Shown: positions 58,212-64,000 of the stretch, piece by piece
How the letters are laid out: each line of letters begins with the position of its first letter
How positions within the stretch are numbered: position 1 is the first letter of the stretch
Assembly: GCF_007289895.1 (NCBI RefSeq)
Contig: NZ_CP041660.1
Location: forward strand, 248,001 to 312,000
Reading direction: 5' to 3'
Source of the DNA: Catenovulum sediminis
Lineage (GTDB): Bacteria > Pseudomonadota > Gammaproteobacteria > Enterobacterales > Alteromonadaceae
DNA length: 64,000 nt
The notes under the pieces: model-generated
The model's database searches: none
The model's input: the letters and a program-made list of their open reading frames with translations, nothing else
What the model was told of the DNA's origin: nothing
Program-made: the position numbers and the translations under genes

Positions 58212-59888
58212 ATGTGCTCAATTTTTGGTATTCTCGATCTGAAAACAGATCGAGCAGAATTAAGACAGCAAGCTTTAGAGCTGTCTAAAACAATGCGACA
58301 CCGTGGTCCAGATTGGTCTGGTATCTATGCTGGTGAAAATGCAATCTTAGCTCACGAACGTTTGGCTATTGTCGATGTAGACAATGGCGCACAGCCACTC
58401 TTCAACCAAAATCGAAATCACATCTTGGCTGTCAACGGTGAAATATATAATCACAAAGAGCTGGAAGCAGGCTTAAGCATCGATTACAAATTTCAAACTA
58501 AGTCTGACTGTGAAGTTATTTTGGCTAAGTATGAAGAAAAAGGCATTAGCTTTATCGATGAGCTTAAAGGCATGTTTGCATTTATTCTTTATGATGAAGC
58601 AAAAAATGAATACTTAATTGCTCGCGACCATATTGGGATCATACCTTTATATATGGGTTGGGATGAGCATGGTAACTTTTATGTTGCTTCAGAAATGAAA
58701 GCTTTAGTTCCGGCTTGTCATTCAATTAAAGAGTTCCCTCCTGGGCATTATTTACACAGTGCAACTGGTGAGCTGACAAAATATTACCAGCGTGATTGGA
58801 TGAGCTATGATGCGGTTAAAGATAACAAAGCCGACGCGAAAGATATCAATGCAGCATTAGAAAAAGCCGTTAAAACACATTTAATGTCTGATGTGCCTTA
58901 CGGCGTATTACTTTCAGGTGGTTTAGACTCGTCTGTGATTTCTGCTATTACACAAAAATTTGCAGAAAAACGTATCGAAGATAATGACCAGACTGACGCT
59001 TGGTGGCCTAAATTACACTCATTTGCGGTAGGACTTGAGGGTGCACCCGATTTAATTGCCGCCAAAAAAGTTGCAGATGCAATTGGTACCGTTCACCACG
59101 AAATTCATTACACAGTGCAAGATGGTATTGATGCCGTTCGCGACGTTATATACCATTTAGAAACTTATGATGTTACAACGATTCGCGCCTCCACCCCTAT
59201 GTACCTAATGGCACGTAAAATTAAAGCTATGGGTATTAAGATGGTATTATCAGGTGAAGGTGCAGACGAAGTATTTGGTGGTTATTTATATTTCCACAAA
59301 GCACCAAACGCTAAAGAATTCCATGAAGAAACATTACGTAAGTTAAACAAACTACACATGTTTGATTGTGCACGCGCAAACAAAGCGATGTCTGCTTGGG
59401 GTGTTGAATCACGCGTACCTTTCTTAGATAAAGACTTCCTAGATATTGCCATGTCTATTAATCCAGAAGCGAAGATGTGTCGTGATGGTAAAATTGAGAA
59501 GAATATTCTACGTGAAGCCTTTGATGGTTATTTACCTGAAGAAGTTTTATGGCGTCAAAAAGAACAATTTAGTGACGGTGTAGGTTATAGTTGGATTGAT
59601 AGCTTAAAAGAGCATGCTGCTGCGCAAGTATCGGATGATCAATTGGCAAATGCTGATCATAGATATCCGCACAACGCACCAGACACTAAAGAAGCGTATT
59701 ATTACCGTAGTATTTTCGAAGAATTCTTCCCACATGCAAGCTGTGCCGAATGTGTTCCAGGCGGTAAATCTGTTGCATGTAGTACACCTGAAGCGTTAGC
59801 TTGGGATGAAAGCTTTAGTAAAATGGCTGATCCTTCGGGTCGCGCGGTTGCTTCTGTGCATAACGAAGCCTATGAGAAAAAGAATTAA
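58212..59888 (+). CDS. asnB: Asparagine synthase B, glutamine-hydrolysing
   Basis: 558 residues. The mature N-terminal nucleophile Cys2 is in place (MCSIFGIL), followed by the class II glutaminase with RGPDWSGIY, LAHERLAIVD and AVNGEIYNH. The synthetase domain has the PP-loop LLSGGLDSSVISA near residue 235 and LSGEGADEVFGGYLYFH. It makes asparagine from aspartate, glutamine and ATP. Length matches E. coli AsnB (554). GAGGGAG precedes the ATG. Monocistronic with a strong terminator. Confidence 0.96.
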   Translation: MCSIFGILDLKTDRAELRQQALELSKTMRHRGPDWSGIYAGENAILAHERLAIVDVDNGAQPLFNQNRNHILAVNGEIYNHKELEAGLSIDYKFQTKSDCEVILAKYEEKGISFIDELKGMFAFILYDEAKNEYLIARDHIGIIPLYMGWDEHGNFYVASEMKALVPACHSIKEFPPGHYLHSATGELTKYYQRDWMSYDAVKDNKADAKDINAALEKAVKTHLMSDVPYGVLLSGGLDSSVISAITQKFAEKRIEDNDQTDAWWPKLHSFAVGLEGAPDLIAAKKVADAIGTVHHEIHYTVQDGIDAVRDVIYHLETYDVTTIRASTPMYLMARKIKAMGIKMVLSGEGADEVFGGYLYFHKAPNAKEFHEETLRKLNKLHMFDCARANKAMSAWGVESRVPFLDKDFLDIAMSINPEAKMCRDGKIEKNILREAFDGYLPEEVLWRQKEQFSDGVGYSWIDSLKEHAAAQVSDDQLANADHRYPHNAPDTKEAYYYRSIFEEFFPHASCAECVPGGKSVACSTPEALAWDESFSKMADPSGRAVASVHNEAYEKKN

Positions 59889-59921
59889 ATACAAAAAACT
59901 ATACTATAGTTAATTGAATAT

Positions 59922-59951
59922 AAAAGCCTCCAATAAAATGGGGGCTTTTTT
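59922..59951 (+). terminator. Intrinsic terminator after asnB, probably bidirectional
   Basis: AAGCCTCC and GGGGGCTT pair (one G-T wobble) around AATAAAAT, followed by TTTTTT on the plus strand. On the minus strand the stem is followed by TTTTATAT, so it can also end the lepB-acpS operon. Confidence 0.85.
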
Positions 59952-60013
59952 ATAGATTGTATTATCAATTATATTGGTACTTTCAGAATTTACTAGACTT
60001 CTATAAATAAGTT

Positions 60014-60388
60014 CTAAGCACTGATACTTTCAAAAATCACAGTCGCGGTCGCATATTGTTTTTCATCTGAAATAGAAATATGCACGTTAACATTGCTTCC
60101 CAGTCTTTCTGCAGCTTTACCAAATAACTGTAATACCGGAGCGCCACTGGGTAAGTTACTGATAACAAAATCGTGAAACGTCACACCAGCCGCAATCCCC
60201 GTTCCAAGCGCCTTAGCTGCAGCTTCTTTTGCCGCCCAGCGTTTGGCTAAATACCGATGAGGTTGTTTATTTTGCTGAAAAGCACTTAGCTCCTCAGCCG
60301 TTAATACTCGTTTTGCAATAGCATTTAGATTGACTGTATCGAATCGGCTGATTTCGACAATATCTGTACCAATGCCAATTATTGCCAT
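60014..60388 (-). CDS. acpS: Holo-[acyl-carrier-protein] synthase
   Basis: 124 residues. IGIGTDIVEISRF (metal ligand Asp9) and KRWAAKEAAAKALGTG (metal ligand Glu) are the AcpS signatures. It transfers phosphopantetheine from CoA to apo-ACP. Its ATG follows directly on the pdxJ stop. Last gene of the operon. Confidence 0.95.
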   Translation of the reverse strand: MAIIGIGTDIVEISRFDTVNLNAIAKRVLTAEELSAFQQNKQPHRYLAKRWAAKEAAAKALGTGIAAGVTFHDFVISNLPSGAPVLQLFGKAAERLGSNVNVHISISDEKQYATATVIFESISA

Positions 60389-61120
60389 TTAACCACGTGC
60401 CTCTATCATTAACTGGCGCATATCTCTAACCGCTTTTTCCAAACCATCAATAGCAGCGCGTGCTATTATCGCATGTCCGATATTAAGCTCTATCATTTGC
60501 GGAATGGCGGCAATAGGCTTCACGTTATGATAATTTAATCCATGTCCCGCATTGACTTTAATACCTATCGAATCAGCAAATTTAGCTGCTTGACGTATCC
60601 TTTCTAGCTCTTCTTCAGCTTCGGCTTCAGTTTTAGCATCTGCATAGCCCCCCGTATGAATTTCAATGTAAGGTGCATTCGTCTTGCGAGCCGCTTCAAT
60701 TTGGTTTTTATCCGCATCAATGAACAAAGATACCTGCGTGCCGACAGCACTAATTCGCTCTACGGCATCTATAATTTTATCCAACTGCCCCGCAACATCT
60801 AACCCACCTTCAGTGGTAAGTTCCTCTCGTTTTTCCGGCACTAAGCAACAAAATTCTGGTTTAAGTCGCTCAGCCAACTGAATCATTTCTTCTGTTACAG
60901 CCATTTCTAAATTGAGCCGAGTTGTCACTGTTTTTGCTAATATTTCAACATCTCGATCTTGAATATGCCGTCTATCTTCGCGTAAATGCACAGTTATGCC
61001 AGCAGCCCCAGCATGCTCCGCCACTGCGGCAGCGTGAACTGGGTCTGGAAAACTCGTACCTCGAGCCTGTCGAATGGTTGCGATATGATCTATATTGACG
61101 CCTAAAAAAATCTCTTTCAT
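60389..61120 (-). CDS. pdxJ: Pyridoxine 5'-phosphate synthase
   Basis: 243 residues, TIM barrel. [33 protein letters not shown] and the late [12 protein letters not shown] are PdxJ hallmarks. It condenses 1-deoxyxylulose 5-phosphate with 3-amino-2-oxopropyl phosphate in vitamin B6 synthesis. Two nt separate it from recO. Confidence 0.96.
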   Translation of the reverse strand: MKEIFLGVNIDHIATIRQARGTSFPDPVHAAAVAEHAGAAGITVHLREDRRHIQDRDVEILAKTVTTRLNLEMAVTEEMIQLAERLKPEFCCLVPEKREELTTEGGLDVAGQLDKIIDAVERISAVGTQVSLFIDADKNQIEAARKTNAPYIEIHTGGYADAKTEAEAEEELERIRQAAKFADSIGIKVNAGHGLNYHNVKPIAAIPQMIELNIGHAIIARAAIDGLEKAVRDMRQLMIEARG

Positions 61121-61122
61121 AC

Positions 61123-61797
61123 TTATTTTCTCTTAAATAAATCTCTGCTTTTTATACGATTCTTTCCAACTAACTGTTCAATCCACCAACGCATCAATAC
61201 CTTAGTACTGCGCAAACATTGTGGGTCAGAAAAATCTCGCAAAGCAATTTGTTTTATGTGCTTACCTAAAACAGCAGGCGCTCCGAGTTTAGCTTGCCGA
61301 AACCAGCCTGCTGTATGGTCAAAATAATACAGTTGATCATCCCTCAAACTCTGCTGGCTTTCAACATCCGCTGCAAAATCGGGTATGACGCCTAACTCAG
61401 AAAGTACTTCTAATTCATAGTTTCTAAGCGCTGTCTGCAGACTTGAAGGTGTACAAGATAGCGTGGATAGACACTCAATATAAGCGGGAAAGATTGCCTG
61501 AGTCGTTGCGACTTTTGCAAGTAATTTGCAAGTAATTTCGTTAATATACAGAGCACTGTATAAAACTTCTGCGGTTAAATTATCAAACCGTTCTTTTAAC
61601 TCCAATTGACGGATAAAATATAACTCATTCTGGCCACCGGCCAATGAAATCCAATACACATTAAATAATGTTAACGGTTCAGCATTTTTTGACTTTCGAT
61701 AAAAAATACTGATACGACCATCTTCTTCCGTTAACAAATCACAAATAAATGAATTTTCGCGGTACGGACGACTATGAAGTAAAACCGCTTGCTGCAT
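61123..61797 (-). CDS. recO: DNA repair protein RecO
   Basis: 224 residues. N-terminal OB fold ([28 protein letters not shown]) and a helical C-terminal domain ([15 protein letters not shown]). It helps load RecA on SSB-coated DNA in the RecFOR pathway. The four-cysteine zinc finger present in some RecO proteins is absent, as in E. coli. Five nt after era. Confidence 0.92.
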   Translation of the reverse strand: MQQAVLLHSRPYRENSFICDLLTEEDGRISIFYRKSKNAEPLTLFNVYWISLAGGQNELYFIRQLELKERFDNLTAEVLYSALYINEITCKLLAKVATTQAIFPAYIECLSTLSCTPSSLQTALRNYELEVLSELGVIPDFAADVESQQSLRDDQLYYFDHTAGWFRQAKLGAPAVLGKHIKQIALRDFSDPQCLRSTKVLMRWWIEQLVGKNRIKSRDLFKRK

Positions 61798-61802
61798 ATA
61801 CG

Positions 61803-62708
61803 TTAAAATGCGTCATCGCCATAACCCAAACTACGCAGAGCTCTATCGTCATCTGCCCAGCCGGATTTAACTTTTACAAAAAGCTCTAAAAATATACGAC
61901 AGCCTAGCATTTTCTCGGCATCTAAGCGCGCATCTCGCCCGATGGTTTTGATTTTTTCTCCACCCTTACCGATTACAATTCTTTTTTGTGCATCACGAGC
62001 AACCAAAATCGCAGCGTGTATTTTAAGTACGCCATTAGGTTGCGTTTCATATTTTTCAATTTCCACCGCAGTGTCATAAGGCAATTCGTCGCCAGTGTTA
62101 CGCATAACTTTTTCACGAATCAGCTCACTGATCATAAATCGAGACGAGCGGTCAGTGAAGTAGTCTTCAGGAAAGTAAAATTCACAAGGCTCTAAACTCG
62201 CTTTGACAAATTTTTCGACCGTATCAACATGATCACCTTTAGTCGCAGAAATAGGAATAATATCCTTAAAATCATGCTGCGCTGACAAAAATTGCAAGTG
62301 CGGTAATAAACTCTCTTTATCTTTTACATTGTCCACTTTATTAATTAACAGCACGCACGGTACACCAGCTTGTTTGATGCGTTTAAGCACCATTTCATCA
62401 TCTTTTTCCCAATGCGTACCTTCAACTAGAAACAATACTAAAGAAACGTCACCTAGAGAGCTGTGCGCGGCACGGTTCATTAAGCGATTGATTGCGCGCT
62501 TCTCATCAGAATGAAGTCCTGGGGTATCAATATAAACAGTTTGATATTTACCTTCTGTATGGATACCCAATACCCTGTGACGTGTGGTTTGTGGTTTGCG
62601 CGAAGTTATACTCACTTTTTGACCGACAATACGGTTAATCAGTGTCGATTTTCCGACATTCGGTCGGCCTACTATTGCGACAAACCCGCAATATGTATCT
62701 GGATTCAT
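61803..62708 (-). CDS. era: GTPase Era
   Basis: 301 residues. G1 GRPNVGKST (about 14-22), G3 DTPGLHS, G4 NKVD, then the KH domain with [22 protein letters not shown]. It assists 16S rRNA maturation and 30S assembly. Starts 8 nt after rnc in the conserved rnc-era-recO order. Confidence 0.96.
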   Translation of the reverse strand: MNPDTYCGFVAIVGRPNVGKSTLINRIVGQKVSITSRKPQTTRHRVLGIHTEGKYQTVYIDTPGLHSDEKRAINRLMNRAAHSSLGDVSLVLFLVEGTHWEKDDEMVLKRIKQAGVPCVLLINKVDNVKDKESLLPHLQFLSAQHDFKDIIPISATKGDHVDTVEKFVKASLEPCEFYFPEDYFTDRSSRFMISELIREKVMRNTGDELPYDTAVEIEKYETQPNGVLKIHAAILVARDAQKRIVIGKGGEKIKTIGRDARLDAEKMLGCRIFLELFVKVKSGWADDDRALRSLGYGDDAF

Positions 62709-62716
62709 GAAAATAC

Positions 62717-63385
62717 CTAAGAGGTTAATTGATTTAGCATAGCTCGAGCAGCTTCCTGCTCCGCCTTACGACGACTAGAACCTTTTCCCAAGGTACTGGA
62801 TTCATCGTCAATAATGCAACTGACGGTAAACGTCTGTTTATGATCTTTGCCCGTTATTTCTTCAACTTGATAAACTGGCAATTCTTGCTTGCGCCCTTGT
62901 AGCCATTCTTGCAACTGTGTTTTTGCATCTTTTTGCGATTGGCCAGGTTTTAAAGTTTCTAAGCGGCTTCTGTACCAAGTTAATATTAAATCTTTTATGG
63001 TGTCCATATTAGAGTCTAGGTATACGGCACCGATTATTGCTTCCACCGCATCTTCCAATATAGAATTTCGACGATGGCCACCACTTTTTAACTCACCTGG
63101 ACCGAGCACTAAATAATCGCTTATTTTAAAATTTTGCGCCAACTCAACTAAGGTTTCACCGCGCACTAATGTCGAACGCATGCGGCTTAAATCACCCTCT
63201 TTGCATTTTGGGAATTGTGCATACAACTTCTCGGCGATGACAAAACTCAAAACCGAGTCCCCTAAAAATTCAAGGCGCTCATTATGTACACTTTTAGCAC
63301 TTCTGTGAGTTAACGCTTGTTCAAGTAAATTAATATCATTAAACGTATAGCCTAGCGTTTTGCTTAAACGCTCCAAATTATTCAT
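62717..63385 (-). CDS. rnc: Ribonuclease III
   Basis: 222 residues from ATG 63385, the normal RNase III start ([15 protein letters not shown]); the longer in-frame reading runs deep into lepB. Catalytic signature [12 protein letters not shown] (Glu39, Asp43) and the second metal pair in [12 protein letters not shown], then a dsRNA-binding domain ([11 protein letters not shown] to the C-terminus with [14 protein letters not shown]). It processes rRNA precursors and structured mRNAs. The start overlaps the lepB stop by 8 nt, so translation is coupled. Confidence 0.95.
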   Translation of the reverse strand: MNNLERLSKTLGYTFNDINLLEQALTHRSAKSVHNERLEFLGDSVLSFVIAEKLYAQFPKCKEGDLSRMRSTLVRGETLVELAQNFKISDYLVLGPGELKSGGHRRNSILEDAVEAIIGAVYLDSNMDTIKDLILTWYRSRLETLKPGQSQKDAKTQLQEWLQGRKQELPVYQVEEITGKDHKQTFTVSCIIDDESSTLGKGSSRRKAEQEAARAMLNQLTS

Positions 63386-64000
63386 CTTTAGGCTCAACTT
63401 CACTGCCACCTTCAATTTTACCAATTCGATCAAATCTAACTTTGGTTGGAACCCAAGTTGGTAACCAATCGTCTTCGTCTCTGCCAAATTCAAAGCTCAT
63501 CCAAACAAAAACGGCTTCACCCACTAAATTTTCTTCTGGTACAAATCCCCAATAACGACTGTCTTGTGAGTTGTCTCTATTATCACCCAATACAAAGTAA
63601 TGCCCAGCTGGCACAATCCATTCATCACGATTGTAGGTAGAACTTTGTTTAAAGTACTGAGCTGTCATATCTGGAATACGGAAGTTTAACAAGACATCAT
63701 GTTTGACGCCGCCCAAATCTTCAACATAACGATCTAATGAATATGGACCGTGCTGGAACTCGCCACGTTTGATCAGTTGTTTTTCCATTTCCTGATACTT
63801 TTCTTCACAAGCGGCTTCACCTTGACATGCCGGCATTACATATAAGTATTTCCGGCGATATATGATACGGTCACCCGGCAAACCAACCACCCGCTTGATG
63901 TAATCTAATTGTGGGTTGTCAGGAAATTTAAAGACCGCAATATCGCCGCGTTCTGGCTTATTCGTTTCCATCAAGATTTCATTGGCAATTGGATTGCGAA
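63378..64000 (-). CDS. lepB: Signal peptidase I, N-terminal part beyond the window
   Basis: The reading frame is open to the right edge and starts [21 protein letters not shown] in register with E. coli LepB, so the true start is outside. The internal ATG at 63974 is not the start. Seen are the box with the catalytic lysine ([14 protein letters not shown]), and the late boxes [26 protein letters not shown]. The catalytic serine and the two membrane segments lie outside. It cleaves signal peptides on the outer face of the inner membrane. First visible gene of the lepB-rnc-era-recO-pdxJ-acpS operon. Confidence 0.94.
   Translation of the reverse strand, partial: RNPIANEILMETNKPERGDIAVFKFPDNPQLDYIKRVVGLPGDRIIYRRKYLYVMPACQGEAACEEKYQEMEKQLIKRGEFQHGPYSLDRYVEDLGGVKHDVLLNFRIPDMTAQYFKQSSTYNRDEWIVPAGHYFVLGDNRDNSQDSRYWGFVPEENLVGEAVFVWMSFEFGRDEDDWLPTWVPTKVRFDRIGKIEGGSEVEPKDE

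Overview
The window looks like chromosome of a marine gammaproteobacterium in the Alteromonadales (Alteromonadaceae or Shewanella-like; I cannot fix the genus). The base for this is the AT-rich sequence, GlnB, DnaB, SpeD and LepB-Rnc-Era-RecO-PdxJ-AcpS proteins of gammaproteobacterial type, a DUF3802 protein, and a Lap/Bpf adhesin locus in the gene order I recall from Shewanella. No tRNA, rRNA, prophage or insertion sequence was seen.

Layout. 1-7.7 kb: a 5'-truncated VOC/PhnB-like gene, rluA, an aspartoacylase, a small unknown gene with a large PilZ protein, then nadE-glnB-rhodanese and a DUF4250 gene. 8-17 kb: dnaB and alr, neighbours in many gammaproteobacteria, are here separated by three oppositely oriented secreted-protein genes: a two-heme-motif lipoprotein, a PhoX-like phosphatase and an anchored PKD/endonuclease-phosphatase protein. 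A Pho-box-like repeat precedes the latter two. 16.6-21.1 kb: small conserved genes (YaiI, VF530, DUF1993, arfB), an IclR regulator, a DUF952 protein and a Gfo/Idh/MocA oxidoreductase. arfB starts inside a perfect 16-bp hairpin.

21.1-22.15 kb is a gene-free stretch packed with repeats: two heptamer arrays that share conserved ends, three copies of a hairpin element, a second REP-like palindrome, and one solitary 28-nt sequence that I recognise as a type I-F CRISPR repeat with no array and no cas genes in view. It is followed by an HD-GYP-like gene whose HD motif reads RD and which has a 17-bp palindrome in its promoter region.

23.6-57.8 kb: speD, a DUF3802 gene and a patB-like aminotransferase, then a complete biofilm-adhesin system, all on the minus strand and read in the order lapA, lapB, lapC, lapE, ompA-like, lapG, lapD. 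LapA is a single open frame of 7,723 residues with a retention module, a TAAG protease site, about 53 near-identical Ig-like repeats of 105-106 residues, a VWA domain, RTX repeats and a type I secretion C-terminus. LapBCE would export it, LapG would cut it at the N-terminus, and LapD (both GGDEF and EAL motifs degenerate) would hold LapG back when c-di-GMP is high.

58.2-64 kb: asnB on the plus strand, then the conserved operon lepB-rnc-era-recO-pdxJ-acpS on the minus strand, with lepB running off the right edge.
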